Shown in pieces: positions 14,286 through 24,600 of a stretch of 64,000 nucleotides of DNA. Both the position numbers and the translations under genes were made by a program. Every line of letters begins with the position of its first letter. Position 1 is the stretch's first letter. Origin of the DNA: an uncultured Candidatus Pelagibacter sp. (GTDB lineage Bacteria; Pseudomonadota; Alphaproteobacteria; Pelagibacterales; Pelagibacteraceae); the NCBI GenBank assembly GCA_905616395.1, contig CAJQSQ010000002.1, forward strand, positions 124,001-188,000, written 5' to 3'. Below the pieces are notes generated by a model. That model was not told where the DNA came from, ran no database searches, and saw only the letters and a list, made by a program, of their open reading frames with translations.

Positions 14286-15050
14286 ATGTTTATTAATAAT
14301 TTTGACCCAGTTGCATTTCAAATATTTTCATTAGAAATCAGATGGTATTCCTTGGCTTATATTATCGGTATTGCACTTGGTTGGCTGTATTGTAAAAAAA
14401 AATTAATCAAAGAACCTCATATTTTTCAGCTATTTGATGACTTCATAACCTATCTCATTATAGGTATGATTTTAGGGGGTCGGCTTGGATATACTTTATT
14501 TTATAATCTAAAATATTATTTAGATAACCCTATTGAAATATTGATGGTTTGGAATGGAGGAATGTCATTTCATGGTGCTTTAATTGGAATTATAATTGCA
14601 TCAATATTGTTCTCAAAAAAACACAATACAAATTCGTTTATATTTTTAGACTTAGTTGCCCTATCCGCTCCAATTGGAATTTTTTTTGGTAGAATTGCCA
14701 ATTTTATAAACTCAGAGCTTTATGGGAGAGCCACAGACCTTCCTTGGGCAGTTCAATTTGCTCTAATAGATAATATCAAAAGACACCCCTCTCAATTATA
14801 TGAGGCTTTTTTTGAGGGAATAATTCTTTTCTTTGTACTTGGGTATTTTTTTAAAAAAGATTATTTAATAGTACCTGGAAAAATCTCTGCTTTATTCCTA
14901 ATCTTTTATTCTCTATTTAGATTTTTTATAGAATATTTTAGATCTCCAGATCCTCAAATCGGTTACTTGGTTTTAAATCTAACATTAGGCCAATTGATAA
15001 GTATTCTTTTTTTCATGACTGGGGCTTATCTTTTATCCTTAAAAAAATGA
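14286..15050 (+). CDS. lgt: prolipoprotein diacylglyceryl transferase
   Basis: IRWYSLAYIIGI, GGRLGYTLFYN, WNGGMSFHGALIG, GRIANFINSELYGR. Confidence 0.97.
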   Translation: MFINNFDPVAFQIFSLEIRWYSLAYIIGIALGWLYCKKKLIKEPHIFQLFDDFITYLIIGMILGGRLGYTLFYNLKYYLDNPIEILMVWNGGMSFHGALIGIIIASILFSKKHNTNSFIFLDLVALSAPIGIFFGRIANFINSELYGRATDLPWAVQFALIDNIKRHPSQLYEAFFEGIILFFVLGYFFKKDYLIVPGKISALFLIFYSLFRFFIEYFRSPDPQIGYLVLNLTLGQLISILFFMTGAYLLSLKK

Positions 15051-16090
15051 AAATTAAGGATAATGGCACATTTACTTTAGATAAGTTTATAGAGGAATCT
15101 CTTTATAACAAAACATCTGGCTACTACATGAAAAAAAATCCCTTTGGCAAAAAGGGTGATTTCATAACTTCACCTAACATATCGGTATTATTTTCAGAAA
15201 TGATTGCAATTTGGGTCGTTTCATTTTGGCAAAATCTAGGTTGTCCCAAAGAGTTTAATTTAATTGAATTGGGTGCTGGTAATGGTGAAATGATGAAAGT
15301 TTTAGTTAATACCTTTGATAAGTTTCCAATATTTAAAAATTCTTGTCATATTAAGATTTTAGAAAGAAGCAAATTACTCAAGAAAAAACAAAAAACTAAT
15401 ATCAATAAAAAAGATATTCAATGGTTAAATGATTTAAGCGAATTAGATAATTTACCATGTATCTTTTTGGCAAATGAATTTTTTGACGCCTTGCCCATTA
15501 AGCAATTCATAAAAAAAGAAAAAAAATGGTTTGAAAGACATGTCAAATTCTTCAATAAAAAATTTGAATATTTCGATGTTCCTTTTGATATGGAAAAATT
15601 TGAAAATAAAATCAAATTTAAGATTGCGAAACAGCAGAACTTTATTGAGTATTCACCACAATCAACTGAGTACTTAAAGAGTATTAATAATAAGATTAAG
15701 CATAATAATGGTGGAATTTTAATAATAGATTATGCGTATATTGATAAAAAAATGAAAAATACTCTACAAGCTGTATCGAAACATAAATATTGTGATGTGC
15801 TAGAGGGGTTTGGTGATTCTGATATTACTTATAATTTAAGTTTCAATTTAATAAATAGCATAGTTAAAGAATTAAGCTCACTTACCACAATGAATACTAC
15901 ACAAGGTGAGTTTTTAACAAAACTTGGTATTCTTGAAAGAGCAGAAATACTGTCCAAGAAAATGTTATTTAGTGAAAAAGCTGATATTTATTTTAGAATA
16001 AAAAGGCTTATAGATAAAAATCAAATGGGTGAATTGTTTAAAGTAATGCTAATAACAACACATAAAAATAAATTTAAATTAGGGTTTTAA
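15047..16090 (+). CDS. SAM-dependent methyltransferase, MidA/NDUFAF7 family
   Basis: GKKGDFITSPNISVLFSEMIAIW, LIELGAGNGEMM, ANEFFDALPIKQF. Confidence 0.9.
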   Translation: MKIKDNGTFTLDKFIEESLYNKTSGYYMKKNPFGKKGDFITSPNISVLFSEMIAIWVVSFWQNLGCPKEFNLIELGAGNGEMMKVLVNTFDKFPIFKNSCHIKILERSKLLKKKQKTNINKKDIQWLNDLSELDNLPCIFLANEFFDALPIKQFIKKEKKWFERHVKFFNKKFEYFDVPFDMEKFENKIKFKIAKQQNFIEYSPQSTEYLKSINNKIKHNNGGILIIDYAYIDKKMKNTLQAVSKHKYCDVLEGFGDSDITYNLSFNLINSIVKELSSLTTMNTTQGEFLTKLGILERAEILSKKMLFSEKADIYFRIKRLIDKNQMGELFKVMLITTHKNKFKLGF

Positions 16091-16091
16091 A

Positions 16092-16853
16092 CTGATTAAG
16101 TCAAAAAAACTCAGCAGATTTAAAAATTTACAGCACGCTTTCTTTAATAGAAAGGGTGGGAAATCCCTAGGTATTTTTAAGAGTTTAAATTGTGGCCCTG
16201 GGTCTTCAGATAATAAAAAAGATGTTTCAAAAAATCTTCAAATTGTTCAAAAGAAAATTAAAACTAAACTTAAAAAAATTATCTTACTTAAGCAAATTCA
16301 CAGTAATAAATTCCATTTTATAGATAAAAATCTAAAACTTAAAAATTATAATTTTGAGGGAGATGCACTAATCACAAATAAAAAGGAATTTCCTATAGCT
16401 ATATTAACTGCCGATTGTGCTCCAATACTAATTTATGATGAGAAAGAAAAAATGATTGCTGCAATTCATGCTGGCTGGAAAGGTGCTTTTAAAGGGATAA
16501 TTAAAAAAACCTTAAATTTTATGATAAAAAAAGGCTGCGCCCCTAAAAATATTACTGCTGTTATTGGGCCATGTATTTCAGTAAAAAATTATGAAGTGAA
16601 AAAAGATTTTATTAAAAAACTCATCAAAAATGATGGAAAAAATAAAAAATTTTTTAAAAAAATAAAAAATAAAGATTTCTTTAATTTAAAGAAATATGTC
16701 CATTCTCAATTAAAAGCCTTAAATATAAAGAAAATTGATATAATCAATAAGGACACCTTTAATCCTAAAAATAATTTTTTTAGTGCTCGAAGATCTATTA
16801 GCCACAATGAGAATGATTATGGTAGAAATATTTCTGTAATTATGATTAATTGA
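16092..16853 (+). CDS. pgeF: peptidoglycan editing factor / polyphenol oxidase-type laccase-domain protein
   Basis: TADCAPILIYD, AAIHAGWKGAFKGI, VIGPCIS. Conserved homology begins upstream of the ORF-track ATG (16452); frame is open from 16083 and the plausible start is non-canonical (CTG 16092 or ATT 16095). Confidence 0.85.
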   Translation: MIKSKKLSRFKNLQHAFFNRKGGKSLGIFKSLNCGPGSSDNKKDVSKNLQIVQKKIKTKLKKIILLKQIHSNKFHFIDKNLKLKNYNFEGDALITNKKEFPIAILTADCAPILIYDEKEKMIAAIHAGWKGAFKGIIKKTLNFMIKKGCAPKNITAVIGPCISVKNYEVKKDFIKKLIKNDGKNKKFFKKIKNKDFFNLKKYVHSQLKALNIKKIDIINKDTFNPKNNFFSARRSISHNENDYGRNISVIMIN

Positions 16854-16862
16854 TAATATCTC

Positions 16863-17795
16863 ATGAAATTATTAACTGGAAACAGCAATAAACCTCTCAG
16901 CAAAAATATTGCAAAATATTTAAAAACTAAGCTTGTGAATTCAAGTATAAAAAAGTTTTCTGATGGAGAAATTTATATAGAAATTAATGAGAATATTAGG
17001 GGTAATAGTATCTTTATAATTCAGTCTATTTCATCACCTGCAAATGACAACTTAATGGAATTACTACTTTGCATTGATGCTTTAAAAAGATCTTCAGCAA
17101 AAAATATTACTGCTGTCATTCCTTATTTTGGATATGCACGACAAGATCGAAAAGTAGTACCTCGAACTTCTATTTCTGCAAAACTTGTTTCTAATTTAAT
17201 TACCAAAGCAGGTGCTGATAGAGTCGTTACTGTAGACCTTCATGCTGGACAAATTCAGGGCTTTTTTGACATTCCTGTAGACAACTTATTTGCTACACCA
17301 ATTTTTGCAAGACATGCTAAAAAAAATATCAAAAGTAAAAATATTATTTGTGTTGCACCAGATGTTGGTGGAACTGAAAGAGCAAGAGCACTTGGTAAAA
17401 TTTTAAATGTAGAACTTGCTATTGTGGACAAGAGAAGACCCAAACCAGGTCAATCCAAAGTTATGAATGTCATAGGAGATGTTAAGGGGAAAACTTGTAT
17501 TATAGTTGATGACATAATTGACTCAGGTGGAACTATAGTCAACGCTGCGAAAGCTTTAAAGGATAGAGGAGCTAAAGAAGTTTATGCTTATATTACCCAT
17601 GGAGTTTTAAGTGGGGAAGCAGTAGATAAAATTAAAAAATCAGTTATTAAAAAATTAGTTGTAACCGATACAATTGATAATCATGATAAAATTAAGAATG
17701 TTAAAAATATAGAAGTTTTGCCTATTTCAACCCTTATGGGTGAAGCGATTAAAAGGATCTCTAACTCAACATCTGTATCTGACTTATTTAAATAA
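16863..17795 (+). CDS. prs: ribose-phosphate pyrophosphokinase
   Basis: [53 protein letters not shown]. Confidence 0.98.
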   Translation: MKLLTGNSNKPLSKNIAKYLKTKLVNSSIKKFSDGEIYIEINENIRGNSIFIIQSISSPANDNLMELLLCIDALKRSSAKNITAVIPYFGYARQDRKVVPRTSISAKLVSNLITKAGADRVVTVDLHAGQIQGFFDIPVDNLFATPIFARHAKKNIKSKNIICVAPDVGGTERARALGKILNVELAIVDKRRPKPGQSKVMNVIGDVKGKTCIIVDDIIDSGGTIVNAAKALKDRGAKEVYAYITHGVLSGEAVDKIKKSVIKKLVVTDTIDNHDKIKNVKNIEVLPISTLMGEAIKRISNSTSVSDLFK

Positions 17796-17839
17796 TTATC
17801 TTGAGTTATTAAGAAACTTAGGCTAAAAGCCATCTTTTT

Positions 17840-18529
17840 ATGAATTCACTTGATGCAAATATTAGAAACACTAAGTCAAAAGGAGATGTTCGTTCTCTTA
17901 GATTGGCTGGAGATATCCCTGGCATAATTTATGGGGGACCAGAAGAAAATCAAAAAGTTACTGTATTAAAAAAAACATTAAAATCTCTAATACAAAAAGG
18001 AAGCTTCTTATCAAATATAATAACTCTTAATTTAGATGGAAAGCCTCAAAATGTTTTGCCAAGAGAAATTACTTATAATGTAATATCAGATGAGCCAACT
18101 CATATTGATTTTCTTAGAGTTGTCCCAGGTGTAAAAATTAGAATAGAAGTACCTGTAGAATTTATTAACCATGAAACTTCGCCAGGCTTAAAAAGAGGTG
18201 GAGTATTAAACATTGTTAGAAGAGAAGTAGAATTAAAATGCCCAAGTGAAAAAATACCATCTGCAATAACTATTGATTTAGATGGAGTGGACATTGGAGA
18301 AAGTTTCAAAATATCTTCAGTTAAACTAGAAGAAGGTGTTACTCCAACTATTATTGGAAGAGATTTTGTAATTGCAACATTGGCAGCGCCTACAGTTATG
18401 AAAGAGCCAGAAAAACCAGCCGAAGCTGAAGAAGCAGCAGCAACAGAAGATGGTAAAGAAGCAGCACCCGCAGCTGAAGGTGATAAAAAAGATGGTGATG
18501 AAAAAAAAGCCACTGAAGAAAAAAAATAA
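17840..18529 (+). CDS. rplY: 50S ribosomal protein L25/Ctc
   Basis: RSLRLAGDIPGIIYGG; L25 and TL5-like domains; acidic/Ala-rich C-terminal tail. Confidence 0.93.
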   Translation: MNSLDANIRNTKSKGDVRSLRLAGDIPGIIYGGPEENQKVTVLKKTLKSLIQKGSFLSNIITLNLDGKPQNVLPREITYNVISDEPTHIDFLRVVPGVKIRIEVPVEFINHETSPGLKRGGVLNIVRREVELKCPSEKIPSAITIDLDGVDIGESFKISSVKLEEGVTPTIIGRDFVIATLAAPTVMKEPEKPAEAEEAAATEDGKEAAPAAEGDKKDGDEKKATEEKK

Positions 18530-18574
18530 TCAACTTATTATTGTGAAGACTCCTAGATACGATTTAAAAAAAAT

Positions 18575-19135
18575 ATGCTTTTATTTGTAGGCTTAGGAAA
18601 TCCAACTCCCGATAGCGAAAATAACAGACACAATATTGGTTTCAAATTAATTGATGCTCTTAATCAAAAATTTGGTCTGTCTAAACAAAAACCAAAATTT
18701 AAAGGATTGTTAACTACGGGTAATATTGAAGATAAAAAAGTTTATGCAATAAAACCTTTAACCTTTATGAATAACTCTGGAATTTGTATAAGGGAATTAA
18801 TTGAATACTTCAAAATTGATGCCGAAGATGTGATTGTCTTCCATGATGACCTTGATCTTGAGTTTGGAAAAGTAAAAGCAAAATTTGCAGGATCTAGTGC
18901 AGGACATAATGGTATCGAGTCTATCGATAAATTTATTGGTAAAGATTATTCAAGAGTAAGAATAGGAATTGGAAGACCCAAAACTAAAGCTGATGTTTCA
19001 GACCATGTATTAAAAGATTTTGATGAAGATGAAATGATACAACTAGAAAAAATTACTAAAAATATTATTGATTCAATGGCTATATTAATTGATAAAAAAT
19101 TAGATTTATTCTCAAGTACTGTAAATAACAAGTAA
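18575..19135 (+). CDS. pth: peptidyl-tRNA hydrolase
   Basis: LFVGLGNPTPDSENNRHNIGF, KPLTFMNNSG, AGHNGIESI. Confidence 0.97.
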   Translation: MLLFVGLGNPTPDSENNRHNIGFKLIDALNQKFGLSKQKPKFKGLLTTGNIEDKKVYAIKPLTFMNNSGICIRELIEYFKIDAEDVIVFHDDLDLEFGKVKAKFAGSSAGHNGIESIDKFIGKDYSRVRIGIGRPKTKADVSDHVLKDFDEDEMIQLEKITKNIIDSMAILIDKKLDLFSSTVNNK

Positions 19136-20208
19136 TGAGTTTTAAGTGTGGAATTGTTGGCTTACCTAATGTTGGTAAATCTACATTATTTAATGCACTT
19201 ACAAATTCTAGCAAGGCACAAGCTGCTAATTTCCCTTTTTGTACGATAGAGCCAAATGTTGGTATGGTTCCTGTACCAGATGAAAGACTAGATAAATTGG
19301 TAGAAATATCAAAATCAAAAAAAAAAATTAATACCACTATTGAGTTTGTGGATATAGCCGGACTAGTAGAGGGCGCCTCTAAAGGTGAAGGCTTAGGAAA
19401 TAAATTCTTATCTCATATAAGGGAAGTCGATGCAGTCATACATATGATCAGATGTTTTGACTCTGATGATATTCAAAATGTGAACCCAACTGTTGATCCA
19501 ATCAGAGATTTAGAAATTATTGAAACAGAAATGATGTTGGCAGACCTTGAATCAATACAAAAAAGATTAGAAAAAAATAATAAGAAAAATGTAGATGAGG
19601 AACAATTAAAGATATTAGAAATTGCTTCTGACTGCATTAATAATTCTAAAGATATTCAAATACTTTATGAACAATTTGACAAAAAATTAATAAACCAAAG
19701 TGGTTTGTTGTCTTTAAAACCTAAAATTTTTGTATGTAACGTTGATGAAGCAAGTGTTCAAAATGGAAATAAATACACACAAGCTTTTATTGATAAATTT
19801 GGTGAAAAAAATACTTTAATAGTTTCAGCTGATATTGAGAACCAAATAAATCAATTAGAAAATGAAGAAAAAGAAAATTATATGGAGATGATTGGATTAA
19901 AAAGAACTGGCTTAAATATGTTAATTCAAAAGGGTTATAATATTTTAGAGCTAGACACTTACTTTACATCTGGACCTGAAGAAACTAGAGCCTGGACTAT
20001 TCAAAAAAATTGCACTGCACCAAAAGCAGCTGGTGAAATACATACTGATTTTGAAAAAGGTTTTATAAGAGCTGAAACGATTGCATATGAAGACTTCATA
20101 GCAAATCAAGGTTGGGTGAATTCTAAAACTAATGGAAAAATGAGACTTGAAGGGAAAGATTATATTGTCAAAGATGGCGATATATTAAACTTCAGATTCA
20201 ATACGTGA
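19135..20208 (+). CDS. ychF: redox-regulated ATPase YchF
   Basis: GIVGLPNVGKSTLFNALT, PFCTIEPNVG, DIAGLVEGASKGEGLGNKFLSHI, C-terminal TGS domain. Confidence 0.98.
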   Translation: MSFKCGIVGLPNVGKSTLFNALTNSSKAQAANFPFCTIEPNVGMVPVPDERLDKLVEISKSKKKINTTIEFVDIAGLVEGASKGEGLGNKFLSHIREVDAVIHMIRCFDSDDIQNVNPTVDPIRDLEIIETEMMLADLESIQKRLEKNNKKNVDEEQLKILEIASDCINNSKDIQILYEQFDKKLINQSGLLSLKPKIFVCNVDEASVQNGNKYTQAFIDKFGEKNTLIVSADIENQINQLENEEKENYMEMIGLKRTGLNMLIQKGYNILELDTYFTSGPEETRAWTIQKNCTAPKAAGEIHTDFEKGFIRAETIAYEDFIANQGWVNSKTNGKMRLEGKDYIVKDGDILNFRFNT

Positions 20209-20964
20209 CCAAATTTTCTTCATACTAAAATAAACTAAAATAGTTAAAATAATTAAATACAAAATAGCTCTAAAGCCCATTTTATGTCTTGCTTCTAAAT
20301 GTGGTTCTGCAGCCCACATTAAAAATGTCGTTACATCTTTGGCCATTTGCTCTTTTGAGGCAGTAGTGCCATCACTATATTCAACTAAACCATCAGATAG
20401 TGGCTCTGACATTTTAATATTATTTCCATACATGTATTTATTATAATAAACTCCATCCTCTAGAGTTACTCCAATGGGTGGATCTTCATAACCTAAAAGT
20501 ACAGAATAAATATAGTCTACCCCGCCACTTCTAGCTTTTGCTAATACGGACATATCTGGTGGATAAGCTCCTCCATTTGCTGCTTGTGCTGCTTTTACAT
20601 TTGCGAAAGGCATGACAAATTTATCAGATAATTTTGCTGGTCTGACAAACATTTCTCCATCACTATTTGGTCCATCAGTAACTTCAAAACCTGCCGCAAT
20701 AGCTTTTGCCTGATCTTTAGTAAATTCTGGTCCGCCAGGTTCAAATAGGTTTCTATAACTTACATATTTCATTGAATGGCACGATGCACAAACCTCCGTA
20801 TAAACCTGGTACCCTCTTTGAAGTGAACCCCTGTCAAATTTACCAAAAAGACCTTTGAAACTCCAATCTGTTTTTAAAAGATCAACTTTTTCTGCAGAAT
20901 TAACTGTAAGAGTTCCTGCTAATAAAAAAATAATTGAATAACTAATTTTTAAAATATTTTTCAC
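20185..20964 (-). CDS. petC: cytochrome c1
   Basis: Signal peptide, CASCH heme c motif, MPFANVKAAQAANGGAYPPDMS. Confidence 0.96.
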   Translation of the reverse strand: MKNILKISYSIIFLLAGTLTVNSAEKVDLLKTDWSFKGLFGKFDRGSLQRGYQVYTEVCASCHSMKYVSYRNLFEPGGPEFTKDQAKAIAAGFEVTDGPNSDGEMFVRPAKLSDKFVMPFANVKAAQAANGGAYPPDMSVLAKARSGGVDYIYSVLLGYEDPPIGVTLEDGVYYNKYMYGNNIKMSEPLSDGLVEYSDGTTASKEQMAKDVTTFLMWAAEPHLEARHKMGFRAILYLIILTILVYFSMKKIWSRIESEV

Positions 20965-20968
20965 TGAA

Positions 20969-22228
20969 TTAATTTAAACTTTCTTTTTTTTTAACTGCTG
21001 ATGCCATTGGCATCCCTCCAAGTACTGGTTCTGTAATACTTAAAGGTAAAGGTATAGTTTTTTCTTTAAATCCTAATACTGGTAAGATTATTAAAAAATG
21101 AATAAAGTAGTAAGCTGTTGCAACCCTAGCAATCAATAAATATAAGCCCTCTGCTGGCATTGCACCGACATAACCAAGCACTAATACATCCACCACTAGT
21201 ATCCAATAAAATTGCTTGTAAAGAGGTCTAAATACTGCTGATCTAATTTTTGAAGTATCTAACCAAGGCAGTGCGGCTAAAATTAAAATTGCTGATAACA
21301 TTGCAACTACACCCATTAATTTATCTGGAACTGATCTTAAGATTGCATAAAAAGGAAGTAGATACCATTCAGGAACAATATGAGCTGGTGTCACCATTGG
21401 ATTTGCTTCTATATAATTATCCGCATGTCCCAGAATATTTGGTGAATAAAAAACAAAAAATGCAAAAACAATCACAAACATTAATAATGCAAAAGCATCC
21501 TTGATCACAATATATGGATGGAATGGCACCGTATCCTTAGAGGGTTTTTTAACATCAATTCCCACTGGATTATTATTCCCAGGAATGTGTAAAGCCCAAA
21601 TATGAAGAACTACTAATCCTAAAATTAAAAATGGAATTAAGTAATGAAGTGTAAAGAACCTTGTTAAAGTTGGATTATCTACAGAATAACCACCCCACAA
21701 CCAATTTACTATTCCTTCTCCCACTAAAGGTATTGCACTAAAAAGATTTGTTATAACTGTTGCTCCCCAAAAACTCATCTGGCCCCATGGCAAAACATAT
21801 CCCATAAAGGCTGCTGCCATCATTAAAAGATAAATTATTATTCCAATAATCCAAATTATTTCTCTTGGAGATTTATAAGATCCATAAAATAACGATCTGA
21901 ATATATGAATATATACTGCTAAAAAAAACATCGATGCACCATTTGCATGAATGTATCTTATAAGCCATCCATAGTTTACATCTCTCATAATATGCTCAAC
22001 GCTTTCAAAAGCTAAGTCGGCATGAGCAATATAATGCATTGCTAAAGTTAAACCCGTTACGATTTGTGTAATTAAGCAAAAAGTTAATATTCCCCCAAAA
22101 GTCCACCAGTAATTTAAATTTTTGGGTGTTGGATAGTCTGTTAAATGACTAGCAAGTGACAAAAGTGGAAGTCTGTCATTAAACCATTTTCCAAATTTTG
22201 ATGCAGGAACGTACTCGTGATCACTCAT
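20969..22228 (-). CDS. petB: cytochrome b of bc1 complex
   Basis: [43 protein letters not shown]. Confidence 0.98.
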   Translation of the reverse strand: MSDHEYVPASKFGKWFNDRLPLLSLASHLTDYPTPKNLNYWWTFGGILTFCLITQIVTGLTLAMHYIAHADLAFESVEHIMRDVNYGWLIRYIHANGASMFFLAVYIHIFRSLFYGSYKSPREIIWIIGIIIYLLMMAAAFMGYVLPWGQMSFWGATVITNLFSAIPLVGEGIVNWLWGGYSVDNPTLTRFFTLHYLIPFLILGLVVLHIWALHIPGNNNPVGIDVKKPSKDTVPFHPYIVIKDAFALLMFVIVFAFFVFYSPNILGHADNYIEANPMVTPAHIVPEWYLLPFYAILRSVPDKLMGVVAMLSAILILAALPWLDTSKIRSAVFRPLYKQFYWILVVDVLVLGYVGAMPAEGLYLLIARVATAYYFIHFLIILPVLGFKEKTIPLPLSITEPVLGGMPMASAVKKKESLN

Positions 22229-22237
22229 AATTATTGA

Positions 22238-22747
22238 TTATCCAATTTTAATTGTGTTACTATTAACAAATTCATATTTAGGAACTTCCATATTTAATGG
22301 AGCTGGACCTTTTCTAATTCTTCCAGATGTATCGTAGTGTGATCCATGGCATGGACAAAACCATCCATTATAGTCACCTTTATCATTTAAGGGTACACAA
22401 CCTAAATGCGTACAAACACCAACCATTACTAACCACTCAGGATTTTTAGCTCTATCTTCATCTTTTTCAGGGTCTTTTAAATCTTCCATCTTAACAGCTT
22501 TTGCTTCAGCTATTTCATCAGGTGTTCTTCTTTTAATAAAAACTGGTTTTCCTCTCCAAAGCACAGTGATTGATTTACCCGACTGAACTGCGCTAATATC
22601 AACTTCTGTGCTAGCTAATGCTTTAACAGAGGCATCTGGGTTCATTTGATCAACTAAAGGCCAAACAACAGCTCCTACCCCAACAGCTCCTACAGCATAT
22701 GAAGCGGTAAATAAAAATTCTCTTCTTTCAGGTTTTTTTTCAGACAT
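22238..22747 (-). CDS. petA: ubiquinol-cytochrome c reductase Rieske iron-sulfur subunit
   Basis: CTHLGC and CPCHGSHYD Rieske boxes; RREFLFTASYAVG Tat-type N-terminus. Confidence 0.97.
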   Translation of the reverse strand: MSEKKPERREFLFTASYAVGAVGVGAVVWPLVDQMNPDASVKALASTEVDISAVQSGKSITVLWRGKPVFIKRRTPDEIAEAKAVKMEDLKDPEKDEDRAKNPEWLVMVGVCTHLGCVPLNDKGDYNGWFCPCHGSHYDTSGRIRKGPAPLNMEVPKYEFVNSNTIKIG

Positions 22748-22833
22748 CTTTTATTTTTTGTATATTGTTATCTAATATATGACTTCTTATAAGAAAAAAG
22801 TTTTTTTTCCACTGAAACAATGACACATAAAAC

Positions 22834-23295
22834 ATGAATTTAAGACCTAAAATAGCCTTATATGAACCTGATATTCCTCAAAATACAGCAGCTATTATTA
22901 GAATATGTGCATGCCTAGGTGCTGATTTAGAGATAATTGAACCATGTGGTTTTTTATTCAGCGATAAAAGATTTAAAAGAGTTGTGATGGATTATATGGA
23001 TGAAAAAATGATAAAATTTTATCAAAGTTCAGAGGAGTTTTTTAAATCAAAAAAGAATGAGAGGGTAATATTGTTAACAACTAAATCGGCAGACTCTTAT
23101 ACTGCCTTCAAATTTAAGAGTAATGATACGCTATTATTTGGAAGAGAAAGTGCTGGTGTGCCAGATCATGTTCATAATTCTATTAAGTATAGGTTGAAAA
23201 TACCCATGATGGACAATAAAAGATCTTTAAATTTAGCCTCATCAGTTGCTATAATTCTTTCAGAAAATTTAAGACAAACTAACTTTAACAAATAA
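22834..23295 (+). CDS. trmL: tRNA (cytidine(34)-2'-O)-methyltransferase
   Basis: LYEPDIPQNTAAIIRICACLGADLEIIEPCGF, LLFGRESAGVP, RSLNLASSVAI (SPOUT). Confidence 0.95.
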   Translation: MNLRPKIALYEPDIPQNTAAIIRICACLGADLEIIEPCGFLFSDKRFKRVVMDYMDEKMIKFYQSSEEFFKSKKNERVILLTTKSADSYTAFKFKSNDTLLFGRESAGVPDHVHNSIKYRLKIPMMDNKRSLNLASSVAIILSENLRQTNFNK

Positions 23296-24122
23296 TGGAT
23301 AAAGAAATTAAAAAAAAACTCGCCTCTAATTGGTTTAAGTTACTGCAGAACACAATTTGTAACGATATTGAAAAACTAGAAGGTAAAAAATTCAAATTTA
23401 AATCTAAAACTTGGAATAGAAATGAAATTAAAGAGGAAGGTGGTGGAGAGTTTAGAATTTTAAAAAATGGTAAAATTTTTGAAAAAGTTGGTGTAAATTT
23501 TTCAGAAGTGCATGGAAAGTTTTCAAAAGAAATGAGTAAAAAAATTTCAGGTGCCTCTAAAGATCAAAATTTTTGGGCATCTGGAATTTCTATTGTAATG
23601 CATATGAGAAATCCTCATATTCCAGCAATTCACTTTAACACAAGGTTTATCTATACAACGCATGGATGGTTTGGTGGTGGTATGGATGTAACACCTTGTA
23701 TTCAAGATCTTAAAGAAAAAAGCTTCCTTCATAGTGAATTAAAAAAAATGTGTGATCGACATGATAAAAAGTTCTATAAAAAATATAAAAAGTGGTGTGA
23801 TGAATATTTTTATTTACCACATAGAAAAGAAACAAGAGGAATTGGTGGTATTTTTTTTGATTACAAAAAAAATGATTGGGAGAAAGATTTTAAATTTGTA
23901 ACAGATCTTGGAGTTACCTTTCAAATGTTATTTAACTCAATAATACAATTGAAACACAAAAAGAAATGGACTGTAAAACAAAAGGAGATACAATATATTA
24001 AAAGAGGTAGATATGCTGAGTTTAACTTACTATACGATAGAGGCACAAAATTTGGTTTACAAACAGGTGGTAATGTTGAGGGAATATTAATGTCTTTGCC
24101 TCCAATAGCAAAATGGAATTAA
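23295..24122 (+). CDS. hemF: coproporphyrinogen III oxidase, aerobic
   Basis: MHMRNPHIPAIHFNTRFI, WFGGGMDVTPC, ETRGIGGIFFD, GRYAEFNLLYDRGTKFGL. Confidence 0.97.
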   Translation: MDKEIKKKLASNWFKLLQNTICNDIEKLEGKKFKFKSKTWNRNEIKEEGGGEFRILKNGKIFEKVGVNFSEVHGKFSKEMSKKISGASKDQNFWASGISIVMHMRNPHIPAIHFNTRFIYTTHGWFGGGMDVTPCIQDLKEKSFLHSELKKMCDRHDKKFYKKYKKWCDEYFYLPHRKETRGIGGIFFDYKKNDWEKDFKFVTDLGVTFQMLFNSIIQLKHKKKWTVKQKEIQYIKRGRYAEFNLLYDRGTKFGLQTGGNVEGILMSLPPIAKWN

Positions 24123-24123
24123 A

Positions 24124-24600
24124 ATGGAAAAAGAACCAATAACAGCTGCTGGACTTGAAGTTTTAAAAGAAGAGCTAATTTTTTTAAAAGAGAAAAAACG
24201 TCCACAGATAGTAGCTGCAATATCTGAAGCAAGATCGCATGGAGATCTGAAAGAGAATGCTGAATACCATGCTGCAAAAGAAGAACAATCACATAATGAA
24301 GGAAGAATAGTTCAGATTAATGATAATATCGCAAGAGCAAATGTAATCGACGTAACCAAAATGAGTAATGATGGAAAAGTTATTTTTGGCTCAACTGTAG
24401 ATTTAAAAAATTTAGATACTGAAGAAAAAATTACCTATAAAATAGTTGGAAAAGATGAGGCTGACCTTCAAAAAAAACTGATATTTTTTCAATCACCAAT
24501 AGGTAGAGGCTTAATTGGAAAAAACAAAAACGATTTAGTTGAAATTAAAACTCCAGCAGGTGTAAAAAACTTTGAAATTAAAGGTGTAAGGTATGTTTAA
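24124..24600 (+). CDS. greA: transcription elongation factor GreA
   Basis: EARSHGDLKENAEYHAAKEEQ, SPIGRGLIGK. Confidence 0.98.
   Translation: MEKEPITAAGLEVLKEELIFLKEKKRPQIVAAISEARSHGDLKENAEYHAAKEEQSHNEGRIVQINDNIARANVIDVTKMSNDGKVIFGSTVDLKNLDTEEKITYKIVGKDEADLQKKLIFFQSPIGRGLIGKNKNDLVEIKTPAGVKNFEIKGVRYV

Noticed and set aside
18100-18513. 137-aa antisense ORF within rplY
   Set aside because: Ser/Ala-rich shadow of the Glu/Ala/Lys tail of L25; no independent support.
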